A DNA stretch of 64,000 nucleotides from Salvelinus alpinus. Its lineage: Eukaryota; Chordata; Actinopteri; Salmoniformes; Salmonidae. Position numbers and translations under genes: made by a program. Position 1 is the stretch's first letter, and each line of letters begins with the position of its first letter. The notes under the pieces are model-generated. The model searched no databases, was not told the origin of the DNA, and worked only from the letters and a program-made list of their open reading frames with translations. The DNA lies in the NCBI RefSeq assembly GCF_045679555.1, contig NC_092092.1, positions 13,630,190 through 13,694,189 on the forward strand, read 5' to 3'. Positions 11,601-20,920 of this stretch are shown one piece after another.

Positions 11601-14600
11601 TGGAATCAGCCGAACAATCCAAAAAGACTGACAAGGTTAGAATCTATGTTCCACCTCAATGTATAACAGAAGCAGGAGAACTGAAGTCTATCTCAATCAT
11701 AAGGATCAAACCCTTATCGGAGATTGCACTCTGTGGATGGACACATCACCAAACAAAGGGAGAAGTCGTTTGGGACCCGAAAGGATGTGACCTGACATGA
11801 ATCAAAGAAAAAGACGAGTAGGTGCTCATCATGAACAAGATTGAACCAGTGGAAGGTGAAGACCTACCCCTGCACCTGAACAGGAAGAACCTGTGACAAC
11901 AACAAGGGTGGCGGCTGCTGTGACGACCACAGTAGTTACCACTAGATGACATCGACTGCCCTTACCAAGCAGACCACCGTGCCAACAAAGCAACCTGAGA
12001 CATCAGTCAGGAGAGTTTTTTACTGACATTTGGAACTTTCTGATAAACTCTAATGATCTACCTCAAGATAAGAACATTGAAAAAGCGACAGAATTAGATA
12101 TATTAGAACCACTCAAGGACAGCACACGAGAAGAAGTAGTGAAGAACGAGTGGTACAAATGGGTTAAGTCTATGGCAAACAAACACAGAATGGACAATTG
12201 TATTTTGTGTAGAAAATCACCTTTGTCTGATCTTTTAATAGTCTCTGAACCAGCATCATTTAAAAACTGTGTAAGTTGGAAAAATGACCATTGTACCAAT
12301 AGAAAGTATTCTATTTCCTTGTGTGACATTGAATGTAGGATTGCTCAAGGGAGCACTAGAGGCAGAGCCATGTTAAACGAGACTAAGTTGGGAGACAATG
12401 ATTGTGCTGCCTATGAAATTAGAACTGAATTAAATGGACCCCAATTAGACAGAAGTACTGTGGTTAAAGGAAAATATGAATGTTTTTACAGCCATGACAC
12501 CGAAGGAATTGATGTAGGAAACACCACTGTAGAATGTGATACTATTTGGGTTTTAGAGAATGTGGGAGTTCGTAAAAATAATGATAAAGGGTTGTGTGGT
12601 CACATAACTCAGGTTGCGCCATCTCTTAATATGTTGAAAAATCAAGACAGAGGTATTGCTGATAGTTTCTGGATGTGTGGAAAAAACTAACTGTTGAATG
12701 TATTGCCTGATGGATGGATTGATCTTTGTGCCTTAGTTAGAAGCAATTAAATAGGTTACTATTATTGAATCACTCCATGATGACTATGTTAAAACCTAGA
12801 GTTAAAAGGGTTTATGATAAGGATCCTGAGGTATACCTTAATGCAATTGGACTGCTTAGAGGTCTACTTAGGGATTTCAAGGCCAGAGAGGAGGTTAAAT
12901 CAGGATTTGAATCTATATTTCTGTGGATAACACCAAATATGAACTTAGAATGGATTAATTATATATGATATAATCAACAGGGATTCATTAACTATACTTA
13001 ATTGGCTCTTAGTGGAGAAGGGTGGAGTTTGTGTCATGTTTGCTAGGATGACCATCATGTTGGGAGGAGGGTTGTTGGCTTTGGGTATTGCATTTTGTTG
13101 TGTTATACCCTGGTAAAGTCAATTGTGGTTCAGACAGCAGTTAACTAGATGTCTGTAAGGAGAGATGACCCTCCTGTGGTGATTGATCCTGTACCGAGTA
13201 GCCCAGGCAAGTATACTAATAAGTATGGAAAGCCTTGTAATGCGGTCGGTGGACCTTTGGACTGCCCCTTTGGGAATCCAAACTGTCTATATAGAGTAGT
13301 TCCTGGAGGTGGTTATGCTTGCCATGATTTTTGTAAGGATGGTCTACCTGTATATGCTGTATTCCCAAATTCATGTCTGCAAGGAGGATCATGTTGAAAT
13401 GCTTAAATTTAGAATGATGTTGTGTCAATTTTCTTTTGTAACTGCATGTAGGTCTTTTATTTTTTTCTTATTCATTTATTATTATACTCCTTGTATTATT
13501 TTGATTTTCACATAACTGAGATAACCTCAGGCAAGGCTATGTACCTACACGCTCATGCTTCATCAAATATGTAATATTTTGTCCTTATATTTTTTATACC
13601 AAGTTTGATCTATTACTCTTATGAATATTGGAGATGTTTGGTCTAGTTAGTTTTTGTTTTTTCTGTTTCTGATTAGATCTTTTACTCCTATGTCACATTG
13701 GAGATGTTTGGTCTAGTTGGTTTATATGCTTCACTTTGTTTTTATTTTTTTGTTTTTTTCTTGTTTATCATAGGTATTTTCTTTTACTATCCCAAAGTCT
13801 TATTTGTATCATTTATGTGGCTAAATAGCCCCAGAGGGGGGATTGTAGTAGTAACATAAGGCAACTGGATGCTAATGGTAGAAGAGACATATAGTCTGAC
13901 AATTCCAATAAGACACATATCAGAGAAATATGCCTAGGACAATTAGACACATGGTCTGCTGACCTGACACTAATGAAAGGGAGAGAACACATGGTCTGCT
14001 GACCTGACACACTAAAGATAGAGGGATCCATAGTCAGCTGCTTCTAAAAGGAAGGCCTATAAGGCTGAATCTGCTGATTCCAATAAAGGCAAACTGAACA
14101 AAGAGTACATTGACACATTATGCTGACACACTAAAGATAGAGGGATCCATAGTCAGCTGCTTCTAAACAGAGGTTTATAAGACAGAATCTGCTGATTCCA
14201 ATAAAGGCAAACAAAACAAAGAGTACATTGACACATTATGCTGACACACTAGGATGGAGGGTCCGGCCACCATTGTAGTCTAGCTGAGAGCAGATGTGGG
14301 CGTTATTGGGCGTGAACAAGCGGGAAGCTTGAACTAGAGGATAGTGGTGGCGAATGACTTGAGAAGGGAGACTTCATTTGCATAAGGGATGGACATAGTG
14401 CTATGTGTGTATAAATATAGGAGCTAAGGCTCTGGGAGGGGGGTTCCGCGGTGGGTGTTCCGCGGTGTGTGTGCCGCGGGGTGTGTTCCGCGGACATTCC
14501 AGATTGTGATACAATTTGTATTAAAAATCTTATTTGAGTTCACAAAGTTCTTGTAAGAGTTATATTTGAAGTGATTTTCTACGACATTAGGCACTTATTT

Positions 14601-15381
14601 TTGTGAATACAAGTCCAGACCTCCAGCTGGGTGCCGCAGGTGTTGAGGGCCAGGGTCCTGAAGACGTGGCTGCTATTGGAGCTCAGACTGCAGGACGGGT
14701 CATTAAGACGCAGGTGGTCCTCATAGAGACCCACGATGGAGGCCTTCTCCACAGCCACCGTCATGCTGGTCTCGTTGCAGACCACACTTGCTTTGGAAAC
14801 AGTCACTAAAACGAGGATATGAGAGGATGCTATGCTTGTCAGAGAGTAGAGATCTGCTCTGGCAGTTTAACATTACACAGATTCACAAACCAGATTAGCA
14901 TTGCGTTTGCACCAGTTTATCTCAGTAGGCCTACCACCTGTAGTAGGGAGTGTTGTTGTTTGGGGTAGGGTAGTAACAGGTTCCGTTGTTTGGGGTTGGG
15001 TAGCAACAGGTTCCGTTGTTTGGGGTTGTGTAGCAACAGGTTCCGTTGTTTGGGTTTGGGTAGTAACAGGTTCCGCTGTTTGGGGTTGGGTAGCAACAGG
15101 TTCCGTTGTTTGGGGTTGGGTAGTAACAGGTTCCATAGTTTGTACCATGGTTGTGGCTTTTGTTACTGTAGGACACAGCCCTGAAAATATTAATTGAAAC
15201 ATGTGCAACAGATGGTTTAAATTGTCAAAAGAACACTTCCTAATTTATACATAATTTATATTAAATGTATTCCACAAAATAATGATGTATTATTTATTAA
15301 GTAGGTAATGCAAAAACGTTCAATTCTGTTATTCCTTTACTGACCTGACAACAGAATGACCAGGAACACTGTTTTTTCCAT
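2687..15381 (-). CDS. Zona pellucida-domain membrane glycoprotein with mucin-like repeats, 8 exons
   Basis: Joining exons 15381-15345, 15180-14938, 14805-14621, 4989-4729, 4144-4005, 3544-3448, 3210-3021 and 2811-2687 gives 1278 nt (425 aa plus stop); each intron is GT-AG and all phases agree. Residues 1-16 are a signal peptide (MEKTVFLVILLSG). About 20-90 are Thr/Pro-rich repeats of the PVTTQPQTTE type, likely O-glycosylated. About 97-240 (exons 3-4) form the ZP-N module and 243-370 the ZP-C module, with cysteines in VYISCAVVLCETGN and TRCAQGC. RVRR at 376-379 fits the furin-type site following ZP domains, and about 391-412 is a membrane span before a short charged tail. ZP proteins of this layout (GP2, uromodulin, CUZD1-like) polymerise at epithelial surfaces or egg coats. 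The ortholog is not identified, so no symbol is given. Intron 3 carries a provirus. Exon 3's donor (GAG|GTCTGG) is weak. Confidence 0.85.
3618..3706. repeat. Short interspersed repeat in intron 5 of the ZP gene
   Basis: GTCCCGAATGGCACCTTATT followed by a TTTTGACCAGA motif resembles one half of a palindromic interspersed repeat common in salmonid introns. Recognition is from memory only. Confidence 0.35.
4389..4556 (-). mobile_element. tRNA-derived SINE in intron 4 of the ZP gene
   Basis: Read on the minus strand, the copy begins with a GGCGGCAGGCAGCC head and contains a GGTTTGAATCC box B of a tRNA-type promoter. It ends with the widespread fish SINE tail that reads as ACTCTGGATAAGAACGTCTG. 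Copies of the same family or tail occur at 51145-51300, about 30624-30675 and about 42550-42600. Confidence 0.75.
5167..5909 (+). repeat. 5' LTR of the endogenous retrovirus
   Basis: 743 bp, beginning TGT and ending ACA. The U3 part contains two tandem imperfect copies of a block of about 125 bp (around 5325-5450 and 5450-5575, each with AAGATAGAGGGATCCATAGT). A TATA box (TATAAATA) lies at 5733-5740. Four CCGCGG sites at exactly 14-bp spacing follow at 5769, 5783, 5797 and 5811. An ATTAAA at about 5839 could serve polyadenylation. Confidence 0.95.
5733..5740 (+). promoter_or_regulatory. TATA box of the 5' LTR
   Basis: TATAAATA is followed by a G-rich stretch and the CCGCGG array. This placement fits a retroviral U3 promoter, with the transcript start expected about 25-30 bp downstream. 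The same motif occurs in the 3' LTR, offset by 8677 bp. Confidence 0.6.
5913..5930 (+). other. Probable primer-binding site of the retrovirus
   Basis: TGGCGAACTTGCCAGG begins three bases after the LTR end. The leading TGG is complementary to a tRNA CCA end, as expected for minus-strand priming. The tRNA species was not identified. A strong splice-donor-like CGGTAAGCAAG follows at about 6009-6019, as in retroviral leaders. Confidence 0.5.
6540..6870 (+). repeat. 78-bp tandem repeat in the retroviral leader
   Basis: Four copies of a 78-bp unit (core AAAACGTTAGCCCGATTGTG) repeat at constant spacing: the same base falls at 6588, 6666, 6744 and 6822. The copies are nearly identical. A diverged partial copy lies at about 6945-6990. 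The array sits about 630 bp downstream of the 5' LTR, in noncoding leader sequence. Confidence 0.9.
6990..10950 (+). other. Retroviral interior with no recognisable gene
   Basis: About 4 kb where gag and most of pol would be expected. The sequence is AT-rich with frequent stops in every frame. I found no protease, reverse transcriptase or RNase H motif on reading. It could be heavily decayed pol or unrelated sequence acquired by a non-autonomous derivative. Confidence 0.6.
10951..11097 (+). pseudogene. Retroviral integrase C-terminal remnant
   Basis: Reading from 10951, the frame has a PGDLVHV start, a Trp/Arg-rich stretch and GPYEVAKAT, ending in YHLNHCS before a stop at 11095. This is the GPY-type C-terminal module of retroviral integrases, which helps integrase assemble on DNA. 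An in-frame TGA at 11071 interrupts it six codons before its natural end. The upstream catalytic core is not recognisable. Confidence 0.7.
11258..11560 (+). pseudogene. Lysine/glutamate-rich open frame between pol and env remnants
   Basis: A 100-residue frame (the first codon may not be a true start), highly charged in its first half (KKEEEKSRKLKK), with a more hydrophobic segment later. Its position just upstream of the envelope remnant suggests a leader or accessory region of env. I recognise no domain. It may be a chance frame. Confidence 0.3.
12000..13116 (+). pseudogene. Retroviral envelope remnant
   Basis: One frame is open from about 12000 to 12690 and includes a CILC motif, several further cysteines and candidate N-glycosylation sites, as expected of a surface subunit. 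After a stop, a second piece at about 12765-12968 starts with a basic RVKR cleavage-type motif and continues with an amphipathic segment. It ends at stops, and a hydrophobic, membrane-like stretch in another frame ends at 13114-13116. Much of the transmembrane-subunit ectodomain appears to be missing. The gene cannot encode a complete envelope. Similarity is to fish endogenous envelopes from memory. Confidence 0.6.
13149..13397 (+). CDS. Small cysteine-rich open frame of unknown function, 3' end of the retrovirus
   Basis: 82 residues from an ATG at 13149, containing eight cysteines, most in the second half (CNAVGGPLDC, CHDFCKDG, SCLQGGSC), plus many Gly and Pro. No signal peptide is obvious. 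It lies between the envelope remnant and the 3' LTR, where some retroviruses carry accessory genes. Unlike neighbouring frames it is uninterrupted and compositionally protein-like. I recognise no family. It could also be the tail of a frameshifted envelope. Confidence 0.35.
   Translation: MSVRRDDPPVVIDPVPSSPGKYTNKYGKPCNAVGGPLDCPFGNPNCLYRVVPGGGYACHDFCKDGLPVYAVFPNSCLQGGSC
13831..13843 (+). other. Polypurine tract before the 3' LTR
   Basis: CCAGAGGGGGGAT lies directly against the first base of the right LTR. Such a purine run is the primer for plus-strand synthesis in retroviruses and fixes the orientation of the provirus. Confidence 0.8.
13844..14586 (+). repeat. 3' LTR of the endogenous retrovirus
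   Basis: 743 bp, by eye indistinguishable from the copy at 5167-5909. It ends only 34 bp from the last base of host exon 3 (14621), with TTAG at 14587-14590 as the right half of the target duplication. Confidence 0.95.
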
Positions 15382-16370
15382 TGCTTCACACTATGTAAAG
15401 TAAGAGAGAAACAATGCATCACATGCAAAGCTGCTATACTGGACTAAAGGGCAAAATGGACATTTGGATTGTTATTATTAAGTATTTCGGGATGTCTTAC
15501 ACATTTTCAGATTCATTTTATGTTTCTCGAAGCTCACTCCCCATACCAGTAGTCGCGCAAGACAATTACGTCATCAAAGATGGCTTCCCACTACCAGAGA
15601 TGGGCAGTGAGCTTCGGGAAAAGTTGGATATAAACATTTATTTGACCGTGCTTCACACATTTTACAATCAGAGTGGACTGGCAAACTGTTTCTCATAATT
15701 GATGTGCCTCCGGTGACTGGATTTGTTTTTCAGAAAAATACCACAGACCTGGGATGTTTAATTTGCTGGGTTCGTCAATTAGCATTCAATGACTAAGAAC
15801 CAGTGCAATGTAATAAAAGTGCACGTTGTTCGAAGGAGTGAAAAAGGCTATGATACAGTATTGTAGCGGCGTTCGTTAGCCAAATGAGCATCTACATTCA
15901 AATTACTTTTGACTATAATGGTGACGATAACCACATTTCATTCCAACCATTTCATACAGATTAATTACCTGACACATTAAAAAGTCACAACCAATTTGTT
16001 TGTTCGACATGGTCGAATTTGTGTTGGTAGACTATCTGCACTGTAGCTGTGAGCGGTTGGTTCAAGTGCATATGCCAAGACCATTGTGGGCACATTTGCT
16101 ATTTAACGAAACAGTTTTTGAGACCAACCCGTCTAGAGTTGTAGAGTTGAAAATGATGGAAAACCATTTAACTTTTTCATTTGTTAGATGGGAATTTAGT
16201 GGCAAATGTTATTTTTTATGTACACTACGTCATCACTCAAAGCCTTTTATCCGCAATAAGTCTGTTTGGTGAGAAAATGCACATATTGTTTTAGGCAGAT
16301 TTGAGAATATTTGCAAGAAAATCTATCGCAAATTGGATTACAACCCTTAAATCATGTGAAATACCCCTCT
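15382..16370. other. Upstream region of the ZP gene, no feature identified
   Basis: Should contain the promoter and 5' UTR of the minus-strand ZP gene. I see no convincing TATA element, gene or repeat. Short open frames here look like chance. Confidence 0.5.
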
Positions 16371-16695
16371 TTTACGCTGCTGCGGCTCTCTGTTCATCAT
16401 CTATGCATAGTCACTTTAACTATACATTAATGTACATATTACCTCAATTAGCCCGACTAACCGGTGCCCCTGCACATTGACTGTACCGTAACACCTGTAT
16501 ATAGTCTCGCTACTGTTATTTTCACTGTCATTTTACTGTTTTCTTTTAATTATTTTTCCTTCTCTATTGTTTACCTAATACCTATTTTTTTTTAACTTAA
16601 ATTGCACTATTGGTTAGGGCTTGTAAGTAAGCATTTCACTGTAAGATCTACCTGTTGTATTTGGCGCACGTGACAAATACACTTTGATTTGATAC
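16370..16695 (+). mobile_element. 5'-truncated LINE, 3' UTR only
   Basis: The sequence parallels the 3' end of the LINE at 55727-58987: CATCTATGCATAGTCACTTTAA, then ACCGGTGCCCC, then AAGCATTTCACTGTAAG. It ends in GGCGCACGTGACAAATACACTTTGATTTGAT. A dead 3' fragment. Confidence 0.8.
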
Positions 16696-17334
16696 ACCCA
16701 TGCAATATATTTAGACTACTTTAGCTGGGCTTGCTAGTAGAGCATTACACCCTGGGAAGTCAATGGCACTCTGGGAATAATAGTACACTGTAGACTAGGG
16801 TGAAATAGAGGTTGAGTTCCTGCCCGACTACGTTGCAGACGCATGCCAGATCTTACAACGCATGGATAGGTATTTAACATATGAGCTAACCACATATCAT
16901 ATAGCAAAATCTGATGCCCGACTGCTCAGTCGTTGACGTGGCACGCAACCAATGGGTGATGCAATGCAACGCCTGCAAATCCATGGGCAGGAACTCGACC
17001 AGAGGTTCTAAAAATGACTCATGTGAGAAATCATGCAATGTGACTGACAAAAACAATAAAACACCAACATTTCTAGCAAATCTGTGCATATACACTTACA
17101 GTATAACTGTTTTTATTGTGATGGAATTGTCCTCGAAGTAACTGGATTATCAATGGTATTGATTCATCATGTTAATTATGTTCTGGTGCCATTTGGGAAA
17201 TTTAAAGTATTGATTGGGGACTTATTTGTAGAGGAATGTAACAGTTTCTGGGGGATTTGTGATGATTTATTTGCGCTTCCCATCACTGTTTTTGTATTTT
17301 AATGTGTTCGTACATATATATACATACATATATA

Positions 17335-17643
17335 CAGTACCAGTTAAACGTTTGGACAACCTACACATTTTTCTTTATTTTTACTATTTTCTACATTGTC
17401 AAATAATAGTGAAGACATCAAAACAATGAAATAACACATATGGAATCATGTAGTAACCCAAAAAGTGTTAGACAAATCAAAATATATATTATATTTGAGA
17501 TTCTTCAAAGTAGCCACCCTTTGCCTTGATGACAGTTTTGCACACTCTTAGCATTCTCTCAACCAGCTTCATGAGGTAGTCACCTGGAACAACAGTCCAT
17601 GAAACCCTGGAATTAGGTGTGTCCACATTTTTGACTAGTACTG
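17335..17643. mobile_element. Internally deleted Tc1-like element (MITE)
   Basis: Begins CAGTACCAGTTAAACG and ends GACTAGTACTG, flanked by TA on both sides. Only 309 bp remain, versus about 1.5 kb for an autonomous relative. The middle keeps a short piece of minus-strand transposase leader (around CAAAGTAGCCACCC). Non-coding. Confidence 0.8.
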
Positions 17644-17659
17644 TAGATGTAGTTATAGT

Positions 17660-17740
17660 TTTGATATAATGGCTATTTTTTGTAAATGAGACCTAGTTCT
17701 CAATATGTCTTCCCTGTTAAAATAAAGGTTAAATAAAAAA
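17660..17740 (+). mobile_element. LINE 3'-tail fragment
   Basis: TTGTAAATGAGACCTAGTTC...TTAAAATAAAGGTTAAATAA resembles the terminal tail at 46740-46830. An isolated remnant. Confidence 0.55.
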
Positions 17741-18046
17741 CATAAATTATAATACAATAAATAATAATATGAATAATGTAGTGTTAATTTATCCTGGTGA
17801 ATCCAGAATGAACACCCCATGATGATAATGATGAAGAGGATGATGATGATAATTATAATTGTATTAAAATAGCGTTAGTTACGTTCACTGAAATGTTTTT
17901 TGAAAAATCTTGAGCATTTGATATTCCAACTCATTCGACTCCACTGTATTGCAATGTCAGAAGACTGTAATTGTGCTTTCTGCCACACAGGGTTCTGCAA
18001 GCGTCACGTCACAGGGAATAAGAAAGTTCACTTATTCATCTACTGC
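17740..18046. other. AT-rich unassigned stretch
   Basis: Contains a short GAT-rich run (about 17820-17850). No gene recognised. Confidence 0.4.
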
Positions 18047-18179
18047 AGTGGAGGCTGGTGGGAGGAGCTATAGAAGGATAGGCTCGTTGTAATTTCTGGA
18101 CGTTTGATTCCGTTCCAATAATTCCATTCCAGCCATTACAATGAGCCCATTCACCTGTAGCTCCTCCCACCAGCCTCTT
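18047..18179. mobile_element. Short palindromic MITE
   Basis: Left end AGTGGAGGCTGGTGGGAGGA pairs with the right end TCCTCCCACCAGCCTCTT. The inner part also folds back around ATTCCATTCCAGCCATTACA. A non-coding interspersed repeat of salmonid type; a related copy lies at 44180-44355. Confidence 0.7.
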
Positions 18180-18664
18180 GTATACTTTACAACTATATTG
18201 ATTTGAATTGTATTGTATTGACGTTTAATATAAATATAGTATTGAACATGCTGGCTTTTTCAATGGACTCACAGATTGACTTGAATATGATAGTATCAAT
18301 GCTGAACTTATTGTAATGATGATGGTGAAGTGTTACCTTCAGTTAGATATCACAGCTGGTGTCTTATTCTGTCACTCTCTCTTCTATGACCCTCTCTCTG
18401 GATCACTTTGTCTGTCGTCTCTCTGGATCGCTCTCTCTGTCGTTTCTCTGGATCACTCTCTGTCGTCTCTCCGTCTTTCCGTGTCTCGATATCTATATCA
18501 CTGTCACTGTCTATCTCTGTCTTTGCTCTGTCTGGAAATGAAAGCTCCTCTTAAAATATCAATCAGATACCAGTTTGTTCACATGCCATTTATCTCACGT
18601 GATAATCATTCTGTTTGTGAAGTGAAGTGTGGAGTCAGTTGTATTCAGTGTCTCTCTCACTCTC

Positions 18665-18809
<145 letters not shown>

Positions 18810-19565
18810 GAAAGAGACATATGGGCATAGGGCCGTGACAGCCGCTTTGCACACCTGCTCAGTGAACTTCATACACATTTTTAATCTGAAAATGCTAACA
18901 TTTGGTCTACCAAACCAAAGTATGGATTGCAGTTACTCCTTAGAGTCGCAAGGCGCAAGGCGACCAGAAACATGACCGAATACAAACAGTGTAGCTATTC
19001 CCTCCGCAAGGCAATTAAACAAGCTAAGCGTCAGTATAGAGACAAAGTAGAGTCGCAATTCAAAAGCTCAGACACGAGAGGTATGTGGCAGGGTCTACAG
19101 TCAATCACGGACTACAAAAAGAAAACCAGCCCCGTCGCTGACCCCGATGTCTTGCTCCCAGACAAACTAAACAGCTTCTTTGCTCACTTTGAGGACAATA
19201 CAGTGCCACCGACACGGCCCGCTACCAAAACCTGCGGGCTCTCCTTCACCGCAGCCAACGTGAGTAAAACATTTAAACGTGTTAACCCTCGCAAGGCTGC
19301 CGGCCCAGACCGCATCCCTAGCCGCATCCTCAGAGCATGCACAGACCAGCTGGCTGGTGTGTTTACGGACATATTCAATCAATCCCTATCCCAGTCTGCT
19401 GTTCCCACATGCTTCAAGAGGGCCACAATTGTTCCTATTCACAAGAAAGCTAAGGTAACTGAGCTAAACGACTATCGCCCCGTATCACTCCCTTCCGTCA
19501 TCATGAAGTGCTTTGAGAGAGGAGTCAAGGATCATATCACCTCCACCCTACCTGACACCCTAGAC

Positions 19566-19999
19566 CAGACATGGGCAAACTACGGCCCGCGGGCCACATA
19601 CGGCCCGTTAGGCTTTTTAATCCGGCCCGCCGAACTTGTCCAAATTATAGTAAAAACCTCATTTTTTTCCCCTTTCCCTGCAATGCCCACGTTTCCCCAA
19701 TAGATGGCGCACTCAAAACACATTGACCGTTGTTGGAGTGGCGCGTATTTCTCTTTATTTCACTTTAATTTTCACTTCGTTTCACGTTTATTAACTGATA
19801 AGGGCTATTTTTCACATTTGAAAGACAGTTAATAAATTGGGTTGTAGTGTTCTTACTGTGCTATGAGGTTTGCACACACTACATTTAATGCTTTAGTATA
19901 TCCGGCCCAAACACTCCCTCCAAATGCTCCTGGCCCGGCCCCTCTGTCAAATTTTAGAACCCATTGTGGCCCGCGAGTCAAAAAGTTTGCCCACCCCTG
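19566..19999. mobile_element. Non-autonomous hAT-type DNA transposon inside the LINE
   Basis: 434 bp starting CAGACATGGGCAAACT and ending AGTTTGCCCACCCCTG, imperfect inverted termini with the CAG...CTG ends of hAT elements. It is flanked by an exact 8-bp duplication CCCTAGAC (19558-19565 and 20000-20007), the hAT hallmark. The body has ACGGCCCGCGGGCC-type GC motifs near both ends and no transposase. Confidence 0.9.
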
Positions 20000-20369
20000 C
20001 CCTAGACCCACTCCAATTTGCTTACCGACCCAATAGGTCCACAGACGACACAATCACAATCACACTGCACACTGTCCTAACCCCTCTGGACAAGAGGAAT
20101 ACCTACGTAAGAATGCTGTTCATCGACTACAGCTCAGCATTTAACACCATAGTACCCTCCAAACTCGTCATTAAGCTCGAGACCCTGGGTCTCGACCCCA
20201 CCCTGTGCAACTGGATCCTGGACTTCCTGACGGGACACCCCCAGGTGGTGAGGGTAGGAAACAACATCTCCACCCTGCTGATCCTCAACACTGGGGCCTC
20301 ACAAGGGTGCGTTCTCAGCCCTCTCCTGTACTCCCTGTTCACCCATGACTGCTTGGCCATGCACGCCTC

Positions 20370-20920
20370 TGATATAGAATTTTATTATCAATGTTTATAA
20401 CTTTCAATTATTCTAATCGGTCTGCAACCCAGAGTGTGTAAAGTTCTGGTTTAAATGAAACAGACAGAATTCCCAGATCACAATTAGTCAAATCAAAGTT
20501 TATTCACAAGAGCTCTGCCGTTCATATACAAAGATATTCTATTTATAACATTCTTCTAACCCATGCACACTAACATTAGGAGAGCTATCTTCTTCTCCAG
20601 AATTCTCACCACAGTTTATCACTACCCAGCTGACAGTTCCAGTCCCCCCCAGATAAAGGAAACCTGGAGGGGTACTCCCTGTCCTATCGTACATTCTCAG
20701 AGTTATAGCCGGGTCGGTTCAATCATAGTTTAATTGTTTCTATGTGTTTTCTTAGGCATACACACACATTTCTCTCTCTCCCAGTCTAACCTAGTTGGAC
20801 TTATGTTTAATATTTTTAATTACTCCTTATCCATGCTACATAACCTCTAATCCCTAATGGTTAAGTTTCCGGATAGAATAATTTAATAATTTATCTTAAA
20901 CCTTATCAATTATTTTATCA
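20370..20920 (-). mobile_element. Solo LTR inside the LINE
   Basis: 551 bp beginning TGATATAG and ending TTTTATCA, flanked by the 5-bp duplication GCCTC (20365-20369 and 20921-20925). The TG...CA ends, 5-bp duplication and lack of coding sequence identify a solo LTR left after LTR-LTR recombination. A GAATAAA signal read on the reverse strand near 20500 suggests minus orientation; orientation is less certain than the boundaries. Confidence 0.85.

Larger units (their letters stand above)
5167..14586 (+). mobile_element. Endogenous retrovirus (decayed interior, identical LTRs) in ZP-gene intron 3
   Basis: A 9420-bp insertion is bounded by two 743-bp LTRs in direct orientation, each TGTAGTAG...CTACGACA, and by the 4-bp target duplication TTAG (5163-5166 and 14587-14590). 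Reading both LTRs by eye I found no difference, so integration is recent. A polypurine tract precedes the right LTR, and the TATA box lies in the forward orientation, so the provirus is on the plus strand, antisense to the host gene. In the 7.9-kb interior I recognise only the C-terminal end of an integrase (10951-11097) and envelope remnants (about 12000-13116); gag, protease and reverse transcriptase are not recognisable, and stops are frequent. It is therefore defective by itself. Affinity with fish gamma/epsilon-type retroviruses is suggested by the integrase and envelope pieces but unproven. Confidence 0.92.

Noticed and set aside
15414-16272. Open frames of 90-94 residues upstream of the ZP gene
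   Set aside because: No domain, start context or splice support; lengths are within chance expectation.
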